Source: Muribaculaceae bacterium Isolate-036 (Harlan) (lineage in GTDB: Bacteria > Bacteroidota > Bacteroidia > Bacteroidales > Muribaculaceae). From it: a stretch of 64,000 nucleotides of DNA. A program made the position numbers and the translations under genes. The notes under the pieces are model-generated. The model searched no databases, had not been told where the DNA came from, and was given only the letters and a program-made list of their open reading frames with translations. Position 1 is the first letter of the stretch. Each line of letters begins with the position of its first letter. Shown here piece after piece: positions 54,696 through 63,976 of the stretch. Location: assembly GCA_003833075.1 (NCBI GenBank), contig RIAY01000011.1:1-64000 (forward strand), read 5' to 3'.

Positions 54696-56045
54696 ATGAA
54701 CACCACCGACAGAACTCCCCCCACACACCCGGAAGGGAAAAGATCTCCCTGGCTATGGATTCCGACAACCTATATGGCAGAGGGACTCCCCTATTTTGCC
54801 GTCAACACACTGACCGTGCTGATGTATCACAACATGGGGATAGGACTTGCGGAGATGGCTTTCTTCACAGGCTGGCTTTATCTGCCATGGGTTATAAAAC
54901 CGTTCTGGAGTCCATTTGTGGATCTGATAAAAACGAAACGGGGATGGACCATAGCCATGCAGTTTCTTATGGCATTCTCGCTTGGTGCAGTCGGTCTGTT
55001 TCTCCCCTCGTCTTTCTTTTTCACCGCTACCCTCATACTTTTCTGGCTGACCGCCTTCTTCTCCGCCACACACGACATCGCAGCCGACGGCTACTACATG
55101 ATCGAGCTTTCCGCCCATGACCAGGCTGCATTCGTAGGTGTGCGCTCCACTTTCTTCCGCATTGCATCAGTCATCGGACAGGGAGGTCTGGTGATGCTCG
55201 CCGGCTATCTTGAACAGACTCGAGGAAGCGTTTCCGAGGCTTGGTCGCTGGTGTTTATGCTGTTAGGGGTGATTTTTCTGCTGACTGCGTTGTATCATAC
55301 CCGCTTCATGCCCCGCTCAGGTGAAGACCGCCCTATGCCGGGGGTGACACCCTCCACAATAATGCGCGATTTCGCACGCACATTCGTCACGTTCTTCCGC
55401 AAACCTGACATAGTGCCGGCTCTTCTGTTCATGCTTTTCTACAGATTGCCCGAAGCGATGTGTCTCAAGCTCGTGCAGCCCTTCCTTGTTTCTCCACGTG
55501 AAGAGGGAGGTCTGGCACTTTCTACTTCAGAAGTAGGATTTGTAAACGGAACCGTAGGTGTGGTCGCGCTTCTTGCCGGAGGCATACTCGGCGGTATCGC
55601 CATATCGCGCGGCGGATTGAAAAAATGGCTATGGCCAATGGCTCTCTCTCTTACACTTCCCTGCGTGTTCTATTGCGGTCTGGCTATGTGGCAGCCGGAG
55701 AATTTCTCGCTCATCTGCGCCGCCATATTCACCGAACAGTTCGGATACGGATTCGGATTTACGGCATTCATGCTCTACCTCATATATTTCAGCCGGGGTG
55801 AAAGCAAAACATCCCACTATGCATTCTGCACTGCATTCATGGCATTGGGGATGATGCTGCCGGGAATGGCGGCAGGCTGGCTGCACGATATCTTCTCCGG
55901 AATTGACATATACGGAGACGGCACACCGCAGGGATACGTGAATTTTTTCTGGCTGGTGATGCTCTGCTGCACAGCTACATTCGCTGTCTGTCTCGGAGTG
56001 AGAATAGAACCCGGTTTCGGTAAAAAACAGGAAAAAGTATCGTGA
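54696..56045 (+). CDS. AmpG-like MFS transporter
   Basis: The 449-residue inner-membrane transporter has about 12 helices. PWLWIPTTYMAEGLPYFAVN, LPWVIKPFWSPFVDLIKTKRG and ATHDIAADGYYMI are marks of the AmpG/SLC33-type MFS group, whose best-known member imports anhydro-muropeptides. With the amidase-like protein nearby this suggests cell-wall recycling, but the substrate is inferred only. Its last codons overlap the start of the next gene by 4 bp (GTGA). Confidence 0.85.
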   Translation: MNTTDRTPPTHPEGKRSPWLWIPTTYMAEGLPYFAVNTLTVLMYHNMGIGLAEMAFFTGWLYLPWVIKPFWSPFVDLIKTKRGWTIAMQFLMAFSLGAVGLFLPSSFFFTATLILFWLTAFFSATHDIAADGYYMIELSAHDQAAFVGVRSTFFRIASVIGQGGLVMLAGYLEQTRGSVSEAWSLVFMLLGVIFLLTALYHTRFMPRSGEDRPMPGVTPSTIMRDFARTFVTFFRKPDIVPALLFMLFYRLPEAMCLKLVQPFLVSPREEGGLALSTSEVGFVNGTVGVVALLAGGILGGIAISRGGLKKWLWPMALSLTLPCVFYCGLAMWQPENFSLICAAIFTEQFGYGFGFTAFMLYLIYFSRGESKTSHYAFCTAFMALGMMLPGMAAGWLHDIFSGIDIYGDGTPQGYVNFFWLVMLCCTATFAVCLGVRIEPGFGKKQEKVS

Positions 56046-58396
56046 AAAGAATATCGCGCATATCGTCAATGCTGCTTCTGCCCGCAATACTGCTGGCGGC
56101 ATGGCTTCTGTCTGGGTGTTCCCCGGCTCGCCACGTGCCGGAGGGTAAATATCTGCTTGACGATGTAAAAATAAACCTAAACGACTCCACAGGAAGGCTC
56201 GACCAGCAGCAGCTGATGACCTATGTGCGAATGCAGCCCAACCACAAGATGCTGTGGGCTACCAAATTCCGTCTCGGCATCTACAACATGAGCGGCAACG
56301 ATTCCACGAAATGGTGGAACAGATGGGTACGCAAACTCGGAGAGGCGCCTGTGATATTCGATTCAACAGCCACCATGACCGATGCCGGACAGCTCCGTAA
56401 GGCGATGGTTAACGCCGGATTCCTTGATGCGACTGTGTCGGTAGACACTTTCGCCGACCGCAATAAGCGCAAGATGAAAGTGGAATACAACCTGCATGCC
56501 GGTATGCCTCACATCATACGATCGGTAAACTATGAGTTTCCCAACGACACCCTCCGCTCACTGATAATGAAGGATTCCGCCCGTTTCACCGTCAGACCCG
56601 GCGATCCGCTCGACATATCACTGCTCGAGACCCAGCGTGAACTGCTGACAACGAGACTGCGCAGCAATGGTTATTACGCATTCGGGAAAGAATTCATAAC
56701 CTTCAACGCCGACACAACCGAAGGGTCACACGATGTGGACCTCACGATGACAGTAAAACCCGCTTACCCATCCGACTCTCCAAACCATCTGATAGACACT
56801 CACAAAGAATACATCGTAAGAAATGTCTATTACATCATGGACTATGATCCCGGGGTCACAGAGGATTTCCGTCATTATCAGGCAGCAGACACCGTGAACT
56901 ATAAAGATATAACCATTCTCTACGGTGACAAACGATATCTGCGTCCAAGCTTACTTTACGACAACTGTTTCATCCGTAGCGGAGAGGCATACAACCTGCA
57001 TGATGTCAACAACACTTACACGGCACTCGGCAGGCTTACGATACTCAAATTCATCAATATCCGTTTCATTCCCGCGGGGAATTTCAATAATTTCGGACTT
57101 CTTGACGCGTATATTCTCCTCACCCGTGGTAAAAGTCAGAGTTTCTCGGCTGAACTTGAAGGCACAAACTCCGAAGGTGACCTCGGTGTAGCAGCAGGTG
57201 TCAGCTATTCCCACAGAAACATCGGCAAGGGTTCGGAAACTCTCACGGCAAAACTTCGCGGAGCTTACGAATCACTCAGCGGGAACCTCAGCGGACTCAT
57301 ACATGACCGCTATCTTGAACTCGGCGCGGAAGCAGGTGTTAACTTTCCTAAATTCAAGGCTCCATTCCTCCGTGAGAGTTTCAAACGCCGCATCAAGGCG
57401 ACAACCGAACTGAACGTGTCGATGAATTATCAGGAGAGACCGGAATACACCCGCATCATCTCCACTGCGGGATGGAGCTACAAATGGTCAGAACGCTTCA
57501 ACCGCAACCGACACACATTCACCCCGATAGACATCAACTACGTGTATCTGCCGGAAAGCACGAATGATTTCCTCGACGAGATTGCCCCCGACAACCCCCT
57601 TCTCCGCTACAGCTACGAAGACCACTTCATAATGAGAATGGGCTATAGCTTCTACCACAGCAATAAACGCCACGAGACTCCATGGAGCCGTTCATTCCAG
57701 AAAAACATATACACTGTAAGGGTCAACGCCGAAGTTGCAGGCAACCTCCTTTTCGCGCTCAGCAGCATACTAAGTCACCGCTCCGATTTCCACAGCCAAC
57801 CCTACAAAATGTTCGGCATCCATTATTCACAATATGCCAAAATCGACGGGGACTTCTCTTTCCTGCACCTCTTTGACACCCGTAACTCCCTTGCTTGCAG
57901 ATTCGGAGCGGGTATAGGCGTGCCATACGGCAACTCGGCGGTGCTTCCGTTTGAGAAACGCTTCTACGGAGGTGGAGCCAACGGTGTGCGCGGCTGGGAT
58001 GTCAGAACTCTCGGACCCGGACGCTACCCGGGCACAAACTCGGTGAGCGACTTCATCAACCAGTGCGGCGATATCCGCCTTGACCTGAGTGTGGAATACC
58101 GTGCCAAACTATTCTGGATTCTGGAAGGCGCGCTTTTCGTAGATGCCGGGAATATATGGACAATCCGCAATTATCCCAACCAGCCCGGAGGAATGTTCAG
58201 GTTTAATTCGTTTTATAAGGAGATAGCAGCCGCATATGGTGTCGGTCTGCGCCTTGACTTCAACTATTTCTTACTCCGCTTCGATATGGGAATGAAAGCT
58301 CACAACCCTGCTCTGGGACAGGAACCATGGCCTCTGATTCATCCGGTCTGGCACCGCGACCGCTCCTTCCATTTTTCCATAGGCTATCCTTTCTGA
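56042..58396 (+). CDS. BamA/TamA-family outer-membrane lipoprotein
   Basis: The 784-residue protein starts at GTG (56042), overlapping the MFS stop. It has a lipoprotein signal (LLAAWLLSGCSPARHVPEGKYLLDDV), POTRA-like repeats (about residues 120-370) and a C-terminal 16-strand barrel of the surface-antigen D15 type. GGANGVRGWDVRTLGPG (about 640-656) is the conserved barrel-closing RGW loop, and the protein ends FHFSIGYPF with a terminal Phe. The Bacteroidales lipoprotein forms of BamA/TamA are known, but their clients are not. It is in one run with the amidase, GT and MFS genes. Confidence 0.88.
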   Translation: MKRISRISSMLLLPAILLAAWLLSGCSPARHVPEGKYLLDDVKINLNDSTGRLDQQQLMTYVRMQPNHKMLWATKFRLGIYNMSGNDSTKWWNRWVRKLGEAPVIFDSTATMTDAGQLRKAMVNAGFLDATVSVDTFADRNKRKMKVEYNLHAGMPHIIRSVNYEFPNDTLRSLIMKDSARFTVRPGDPLDISLLETQRELLTTRLRSNGYYAFGKEFITFNADTTEGSHDVDLTMTVKPAYPSDSPNHLIDTHKEYIVRNVYYIMDYDPGVTEDFRHYQAADTVNYKDITILYGDKRYLRPSLLYDNCFIRSGEAYNLHDVNNTYTALGRLTILKFINIRFIPAGNFNNFGLLDAYILLTRGKSQSFSAELEGTNSEGDLGVAAGVSYSHRNIGKGSETLTAKLRGAYESLSGNLSGLIHDRYLELGAEAGVNFPKFKAPFLRESFKRRIKATTELNVSMNYQERPEYTRIISTAGWSYKWSERFNRNRHTFTPIDINYVYLPESTNDFLDEIAPDNPLLRYSYEDHFIMRMGYSFYHSNKRHETPWSRSFQKNIYTVRVNAEVAGNLLFALSSILSHRSDFHSQPYKMFGIHYSQYAKIDGDFSFLHLFDTRNSLACRFGAGIGVPYGNSAVLPFEKRFYGGGANGVRGWDVRTLGPGRYPGTNSVSDFINQCGDIRLDLSVEYRAKLFWILEGALFVDAGNIWTIRNYPNQPGGMFRFNSFYKEIAAAYGVGLRLDFNYFLLRFDMGMKAHNPALGQEPWPLIHPVWHRDRSFHFSIGYPF

Positions 58397-58432
58397 GCCG
58401 GCTTACCCCAATCGACATAAAAACAGACCCAA

Positions 58433-59086
58433 ATGAAAAAATTAGTGATTTTCGACCTTGACGGCACTCTTCTAAACACCATCGCAGACCTCGGCAATGC
58501 CTGCAACTACGCTTTGCGCACTCTCGGTTTCCCGGAGCATGCGCTGCCGACATATCGCTATATGGTAGGCAACGGCGTCAGGAAACTCATAGAACGCGCC
58601 GTGCCGGATGCCGACGAGGAAACCGTGGAACGTCTTCTGTCGCTCTTCCGCGAATACTACGGAGAACACGCAACTGACCACACATCTCCCTATGAAGGAA
58701 TTCGCGATATGCTTGTAAAACTGCATGAAAACGGTGTGGCATTGGCTGTGGCAACCAATAAATACCAGGCGGCTGTAGACAGGATAATTCCACACTTCTT
58801 CCCCGATATACCGTTTGTGGCTGTGATGGGACAAGTGGAAGACCGCCCTGTGAAGCCGGATCCGTCGATTGTGTTCGCAATCCTCAACAAATACCCCACA
58901 CCCAAAGCGGATGTGCTATATGTAGGCGATTCGGCTGTGGATATGGAAACGGCACGGAGGGCATGTATCGAATCAGTCGGTGTCACCTGGGGATTCCGCC
59001 CCGTTTCCGAACTTCGCGGTGCATACGCGGACCATATAGTGTCGGCAACCACGGAAATACTCTCAATAGCAGGTATGCCGCAATAA
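58433..59086 (+). CDS. HAD-family hydrolase, phosphoglycolate phosphatase-like
   Basis: The 217-residue cytoplasmic phosphatase has motif I FDLDGTLLNT (residues 7-16), a helical cap (about 17-80), motif II VATNKY (about 106), motif III Lys in RPVKPDPSIV (about 140) and motif IV YVGDSAVDMETARRA (about 162-176). The overall shape fits Gph/PGP proteins. Similar proteins act on other small phosphates, so the substrate is open. Confidence 0.88.
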   Translation: MKKLVIFDLDGTLLNTIADLGNACNYALRTLGFPEHALPTYRYMVGNGVRKLIERAVPDADEETVERLLSLFREYYGEHATDHTSPYEGIRDMLVKLHENGVALAVATNKYQAAVDRIIPHFFPDIPFVAVMGQVEDRPVKPDPSIVFAILNKYPTPKADVLYVGDSAVDMETARRACIESVGVTWGFRPVSELRGAYADHIVSATTEILSIAGMPQ

Positions 59087-59117
59087 CATATAACGTATCT
59101 GAAAAGAATCAAAAGCC

Positions 59118-59897
59118 ATGACTTACTCACAAAAATTCTTCAATTCGGCAAATGAGTCAAACCCGGAGGGTGAACTCGCCGTCAATATCCTGGTGGGCAA
59201 TATTATCGAGATAGCCACAGCTCACGCCAACATGCTCGGAATCGGAAATCCGGCAATGGCACATCTTGGCGCGGGTTGGGTGCTTTCGCGCCTGACCATC
59301 GAGATGACACGTTATCCGAAGTGCAACACCTCATATGTTCTGAAGACATGGGTCGAAAACTGGAACAGACATTTCTCCACACGCGATTTCTCAGTAGAGG
59401 ATGAAGCGGGAAACATTCTGGGATACGCACGGTCGGTATGGATGGTGCTTGACATGACCACCCACGATAATTTCGGTCTTGCACACCTCTCTCTGCCGGA
59501 TGAATCGGTATGCGGAGAACCCTGCCCCATAGCTCCTCAGGCAAAACATACGGAAATTCTCCCTTATCTTACTTCGGAAAGCAATGCTAACCCCAAGGCA
59601 TTGAAAGCAAACGTTCCTGATGCTGAATATACGTTCAAATACAACGACATCGATTTCTACCGCCATGTCAATACCGTGAGATACATAACGATACTGCTCA
59701 ACCGCTACTCTCTCGAAGAGTTCGACAGAAATTTCGTGAACCGGCTTGAGTTGTCGTTTCTGCATGAGGGAAGCTTCGGTGACACCGTAAGCATATTGCG
59801 ACATAACTCCTCCCCTCTCGACTCGGCGTTCTCACTTGTATCGCACAAGACAGGCAGACCTGTGATATTCGCCAGACTTACACTGGCTCCACGCTGA
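59118..59897 (+). CDS. Acyl-ACP thioesterase (FatA/FatB-like double hotdog)
   Basis: The 259-residue cytoplasmic enzyme releases fatty acids from acyl carrier protein. The first hotdog has MAHLGAGWVLSRLTIEMTRYPK and SVEDEAGNILGYARSVWMVLD. The second has TFKYNDIDFYRHVNTVRYIT, with the Asn-His-type active-site pattern of the family. It begins 31 bp after the HAD gene, probably in the same transcript, and is followed by a small dyad. Confidence 0.87.
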   Translation: MTYSQKFFNSANESNPEGELAVNILVGNIIEIATAHANMLGIGNPAMAHLGAGWVLSRLTIEMTRYPKCNTSYVLKTWVENWNRHFSTRDFSVEDEAGNILGYARSVWMVLDMTTHDNFGLAHLSLPDESVCGEPCPIAPQAKHTEILPYLTSESNANPKALKANVPDAEYTFKYNDIDFYRHVNTVRYITILLNRYSLEEFDRNFVNRLELSFLHEGSFGDTVSILRHNSSPLDSAFSLVSHKTGRPVIFARLTLAPR

Positions 59898-59923
59898 CAG
59901 ATGTCACCTGTCAGTGAAAAGTC

Positions 59924-59958
59924 TGCACTTGATGTGCACGTCGGATAGCGTAAATTTG
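59924..59958 (+). promoter_or_regulatory. Promoter and possible operator of the metal ATPase-fur pair
   Basis: TTG 59929-59931 and TAAATTTG 59951-59958 are 19 bp apart, a good Bacteroidetes promoter. The dyad TGCAC/GTGCA (59924-59928 and 59934-59938, spacer TTGAT) is centred on the -33 box. A second dyad CTGACAG/CTGTCAG lies just upstream (59894-59914). The downstream gene pair includes a Fur-family regulator, so the dyad may be its binding site. Confidence 0.55.
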
Positions 59959-59986
59959 CATCATATAGTAATATTATCATTTGCTT

Positions 59987-61948
59987 ATGTGCAGCCATTC
60001 TCATGAACACCACTGCTGCGAACATACTCACGCGCAGAATCATACCCCTCATGGAAAGAACGACATTCTTTCCATCTACAAAGCCGAAATATTCTCCGCT
60101 CTGCTGCTTGTTGTGACACTGATTATCGAACACTGCGGTGTGCTTCGGCGAATTTCCGAAGCCGCCGGATGCGCTGTGTCGATTCCGGAGATAATCCTCT
60201 ACGCCATCGCACTCATTCCTGTGGGTCTGCCTATACTACGAGAATCTTGGGAGATGTGGAGGAAAGGACGTTTCATGAATGAATTCACGCTGATGGTCGC
60301 GGCGGCTATCGGTGCGTTCATAATCGGAGAATATCCCGAGGGGGTGGCGGTGCTGCTCTTCTATTCATTCGGTGAAAAGATGGAAGATACAGCCTCCGAC
60401 GATGTCAGACAACGCATCAGGGCTCTTTTGGGGCGACTGCCGGAGGAAGCCACAGTCAGACTTGACGGCAAACTGAAGAAAGCCAGTCCTAAGAATCTCC
60501 AGCCCGGGTCAGTGCTCTTCGTGCGCCCCGGCGAAAGAGTGGCTATAGACTCCATTCTCCTCGGCGAGAAGGATGTAGAATTCGACACCTCCGCCATAAC
60601 CGGAGAATCCGTTCCACGCTCATTCCGCCCGGGAGAGGAGATTTCATCCGGCATGATACCGGTGGATCAGGCTGTGGATATCAGAACCCTGCGGTCATTC
60701 TCAGATTCCTCAATGAGCCGGATAATGAAAATGATAGAAGAGGCGCATGCTTCCAAGTCACCGACTGAAAACCTGCTCCGCAGAATCACAAGGTGGTACA
60801 CTCCGGTGGTCTTCACTCTCGCTTTGCTTCTCTTCTTCACGCCATGGCTCATAGATGCGGTATTGGGCAACCCGTTCGAATGGATGAAATGGCTGCGCCG
60901 CTCGCTCGTGTTTCTGGTATGTTCCTGCCCTTGCGCGTTAGTTGTGAGCATACCGCTCAGCTACTTCGCCTCATTGGGGAATGCCTCTCGACGCGGCATC
61001 CTCTTCAAGGGTTCGAAATATGTTGACAGCATGAGAAACATAGACACGGTTGTCTTCGACAAGACCGGCACGCTTACCACCGGCAAGTTTCACGTTTCGT
61101 CAATAAGCGCGGCTGACGGAACTGAGCCGTCCATGCTGCTTTCTGTGGCTGCGTCACTTGATGCAGAATCCGGTCATCCTCTTGCGGAAGCCATACTGTC
61201 GAAAGCTCGCGCCGAAAGAATCGTGACAGCCGAGGCGGAGAATATAAGGACAGTATCACACGGCATTACCGGAATCATCGGTGGAAAGATGGCTGCGGCG
61301 GGATCCCGCACGCTCATGAGACGACTCGGCATAGCTGTGCCGGAATCTCATACAGACGCATCGGAAATATGTGTATCACTTGACAACAGTTACATAGGCT
61401 CCATATATCTGCTCGACACAATCAAGCCGGAAGCAGCAGAAGCCATACGCCGGCTTCACTCTCTCGGTGTGAAATCAGTGGAGATTCTCTCCGGTGACAG
61501 AGAAGAGGCTGTAAAGCGTGTTGCCCGTGAGACAGGCGCTGATTCATATCATGCGGCTCTTCTTCCCGAAGATAAAAAGGATATTATAACGGAGATGACG
61601 CGTAAAGGTAACAAAGTGGCGTTTTCCGGAGACGGAATAAACGATGCCCCGGCAATAGCAGCAGCTGATGTCGGCATTGCCATGGGCACACTTGGAACAG
61701 ACATGGCAATGGAAAGCAGCGACATAGTCATTGCCGGTGACAACCTGGAGAAAATTCCGGAAGCGATCTCACTCGCACGCAAAGTAAGGCGTGTAATTTT
61801 GGAAAACGTCACATTCGCCATAGGTGTGAAAGCGCTTGTCATGCTCCTCGGAGCTTTCGGCATAGCCTCCCTTTGGGCGGCTGTTTTTGCCGATACCGGT
61901 GTAACTCTGCTTACCATCATCTGGACCCTGCTCCGCCTTCGCAAATAA
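59987..61948 (+). CDS. Heavy-metal P1B-type ATPase with His-rich N-terminus
   Basis: This is a metal exporter of about 653 residues in the inner membrane. The start ATG at 59987 gives MCSHSHEHHCCEHTHAQNHT, a His/Cys-rich tail in place of the usual HMA domain. Then come membrane helices, the actuator motif ITGESVP (about 205), the metal site in VCSCPCALVVSIP (CPC, about 313), the phosphorylated Asp in FDKTGTLTTG (about 358) and the hinge GDGINDAPAIA (about 547). The CPC and the His-rich tail favour zinc, cadmium or related divalent ions. A Fur-family gene follows 28 bp later and probably controls it. Confidence 0.94.
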   Translation: MCSHSHEHHCCEHTHAQNHTPHGKNDILSIYKAEIFSALLLVVTLIIEHCGVLRRISEAAGCAVSIPEIILYAIALIPVGLPILRESWEMWRKGRFMNEFTLMVAAAIGAFIIGEYPEGVAVLLFYSFGEKMEDTASDDVRQRIRALLGRLPEEATVRLDGKLKKASPKNLQPGSVLFVRPGERVAIDSILLGEKDVEFDTSAITGESVPRSFRPGEEISSGMIPVDQAVDIRTLRSFSDSSMSRIMKMIEEAHASKSPTENLLRRITRWYTPVVFTLALLLFFTPWLIDAVLGNPFEWMKWLRRSLVFLVCSCPCALVVSIPLSYFASLGNASRRGILFKGSKYVDSMRNIDTVVFDKTGTLTTGKFHVSSISAADGTEPSMLLSVAASLDAESGHPLAEAILSKARAERIVTAEAENIRTVSHGITGIIGGKMAAAGSRTLMRRLGIAVPESHTDASEICVSLDNSYIGSIYLLDTIKPEAAEAIRRLHSLGVKSVEILSGDREEAVKRVARETGADSYHAALLPEDKKDIITEMTRKGNKVAFSGDGINDAPAIAAADVGIAMGTLGTDMAMESSDIVIAGDNLEKIPEAISLARKVRRVILENVTFAIGVKALVMLLGAFGIASLWAAVFADTGVTLLTIIWTLLRLRK

Positions 61949-61976
61949 ATCCGGATTATTTACGTTTACAATACAT

Positions 61977-62414
61977 ATGGATATGTCTATTGACAATAGA
62001 ATGCAATCCCACGGTGTACGCCCTACGGCTGTACGCAACCTGATATTGTCTGTTCTCGACAATGCCACTCATCCGATATCCGCACTCGACATAGAGACAA
62101 GTCTCGATACAGTAGACAGATCCTCAATCACCCGCGCCCTGTCACTTTTCGTTGAGAAAGGGCTGATACACATCATCGACGACGGCAGTAGTTCCGCAAA
62201 ATACGAAGTCTGCCGTGCCACGCATACACACACAGGAAACGATGCAGGTTTTCCTTCCCATGAAGACCTGCACGTTCATTTCCGTTGCACAGGCTGCGGC
62301 AAGACCTACTGCCTCCCCTCGCCCATTCCCGCAATCACGCTCCCTTCCGGTTTTATCCCCGCAACAGCAAACTACATCATCACAGGCACCTGCCCCGACT
62401 GCCGCCCACGCTAA
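61977..62414 (+). CDS. Fur-family metal-dependent repressor (Zur/Fur type)
   Basis: The 145-residue regulator has an N-terminal winged helix (RMQSHGVRPTAVRNLILSVL, then DRSSITRALSLFVEKGLI) and a C-terminal metal-binding domain with THTHTGNDAGFPSHEDLHVHFRCTGCGKTYCL and a second pair in TGTCPDCRPR. The two CxxC pairs would hold the structural zinc. Its place behind the metal ATPase suggests it senses the same metal, most likely zinc. The C-terminus is followed by a terminator. Confidence 0.9.
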   Translation: MDMSIDNRMQSHGVRPTAVRNLILSVLDNATHPISALDIETSLDTVDRSSITRALSLFVEKGLIHIIDDGSSSAKYEVCRATHTHTGNDAGFPSHEDLHVHFRCTGCGKTYCLPSPIPAITLPSGFIPATANYIITGTCPDCRPR

Positions 62415-62449
62415 AACCATCTTAGAACGCTTCATGCAAAAAATCAGAA

Positions 62450-62481
62450 CGGATCCGGGGAGTAGATTCTTCCCGGATCCG
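62450..62481. terminator. Terminator between fur-like gene and gdhA
   Basis: CGGATCCGGG (62450-62459) and CCCGGATCCG (62472-62481) form a perfect 10-bp GC-rich stem with a 12-nt loop between the convergent genes. Confidence 0.75.
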
Positions 62482-62510
62482 CACATATTGTTTAGTTGTC
62501 TGCTATATTA

Positions 62511-63848
62511 TCAGATGATTCCCTGAGCCATCATTGCGTCCGCAACCTTGAGGAAGCCGGCGATGTTGGCACCCTTCATATAGTTGATGTAACCGTCGGG
62601 CTGCTTGCCATGCTCCACGCAAGCCTCGTGGATATCGTGCATGATCTGGTGAAGTTTCTCGTCAACCTGCTCCTCGGTCCACTGGATGTGTTCTGCATCC
62701 TGAGTCATCTCAAGACCTGAAACTGCTACGCCGCCGGCGTTGACAGCCTTGCCGGGACCGTAAGGAATCTTGTTCTCGATGAATGTGTCGATAGCCTCGG
62801 GGGTGCAACCCATGTTCGAAACCTCAGCCACGAGAAGAACGTTGTTTGCCACAAGTTTCTTCGCATCCTCGCCATTAAGCTCGTTCTGGGTGGCGCAGGG
62901 AAGAGCGATGTCTACTTTCTGCTCCCATGGTTTCTTGCCTGCGAAGAATGTTGAACCGGGGAATTTGTCGGCATAAGGTGCCACGATGTCATTGCCGGAA
63001 GCGCGGAGTTCAAGCATATACTCGATTTTCTCTGCGTCAAGACCTGCGGGGTCATAGATATATCCGTCAGGACCGGAGATAGTCACGACCTTGCCGCCGA
63101 GCTGTGTTGCCTTTGTGGCAGCACCCCACGCCACGTTGCCGAAACCGGAGATGGCGATAGTCTTGCCCTTGATGTCTGTGCCGAGGTCAGCAAGCATCTG
63201 AACTGTATAATAGAGAGCGCCGAAACCTGTTGCCTCGGGACGGATGCGGCTGCCGCCGAATGAAAGTCCCTTGCCGGTGAATGTACCTGTGTTCTCGCGT
63301 GCGAGTTTCTTATACATGCCATACATATAGCCGACTTCGCGACCGCCAACACCTATGTCGCCTGCGGGAACATCACGGTCAGGACCGAGGTTGCGCCAGA
63401 GCTCGAGGATAAACGCCTGGCAGAAACGCATGATCTCGGCATCGCTCTTGCCACGGGGGCTGAAGTCTGAACCGCCCTTGCCGCCACCCATCGGAAGTGT
63501 GGTGAGCGCATTCTTGAAAGTCTGCTCGAAACCGAGGAACTTAAGGATTGAAAGGTTCACGGAAGCGTGGAAACGGATACCACCCTTGTAGGGACCTATG
63601 GCGTTGTTGAACTGTACGCGATAGCCGATATTGTTCTGAACCTCACCCTTGTCGTCAACCCAGGACACACGGAAAGTGAAGATACGGTCGGGTTCAACCA
63701 TTCTTTCGATAATCTTCGCTTTCTCGAACTCCGGATGCTGGTTGTAAACTTCTTCTACTGAAAGGAGAACCTCCTTCACTGCCTGAAGATACTCTTTCTC
63801 ACCGGGGTGCTTGGCCTCAAGGTTGGCCATGATTTCATTAATGTTCAT
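62511..63848 (-). CDS. gdhA: Glutamate dehydrogenase (NADP-type)
   Basis: This is an enzyme of about 445 residues that assimilates ammonia by reductive amination of 2-oxoglutarate. The catalytic region is in NALTTLPMGGGKGGSDFSP (about residues 105-123), with CQAFILELWRNLGPDRDVPAGDIGVGGREVGYM next; the cofactor fold has ISGFGNVAWGAA. The start at 63848 (MNINEIMANLEAKHPGEKEY) is the family one; an in-frame ATG 14 codons upstream is less likely. Its promoter lies about 100 bp upstream. Confidence 0.96.
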   Translation of the reverse strand: MNINEIMANLEAKHPGEKEYLQAVKEVLLSVEEVYNQHPEFEKAKIIERMVEPDRIFTFRVSWVDDKGEVQNNIGYRVQFNNAIGPYKGGIRFHASVNLSILKFLGFEQTFKNALTTLPMGGGKGGSDFSPRGKSDAEIMRFCQAFILELWRNLGPDRDVPAGDIGVGGREVGYMYGMYKKLARENTGTFTGKGLSFGGSRIRPEATGFGALYYTVQMLADLGTDIKGKTIAISGFGNVAWGAATKATQLGGKVVTISGPDGYIYDPAGLDAEKIEYMLELRASGNDIVAPYADKFPGSTFFAGKKPWEQKVDIALPCATQNELNGEDAKKLVANNVLLVAEVSNMGCTPEAIDTFIENKIPYGPGKAVNAGGVAVSGLEMTQDAEHIQWTEEQVDEKLHQIMHDIHEACVEHGKQPDGYINYMKGANIAGFLKVADAMMAQGII

Positions 63849-63945
63849 GATAAACTTTTTAGACTTATGGTTAGATTTAATATGTTTCAATTGTCATTTA
63901 TCCTGCCCACGTCAGAATTATTTTCACTGACATGGTTAGGTGTTG

Positions 63946-63976
63946 CAAACTTACAAACTTTATTCAATACCACAAA
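63946..63976 (-). promoter_or_regulatory. gdhA promoter
   Basis: On the minus strand TTTG (complement of 63973-63976) and TAAGTTTG (complement of 63946-63953) are 19 bp apart, a textbook Bacteroidetes promoter with a leader of about 90 nt. Confidence 0.75.

Noticed and set aside
59981-59986. TTG start two codons before the metal ATPase
   Set aside because: The ATG at 59987 directly opens the His-rich tail and suits the predicted transcription start better.
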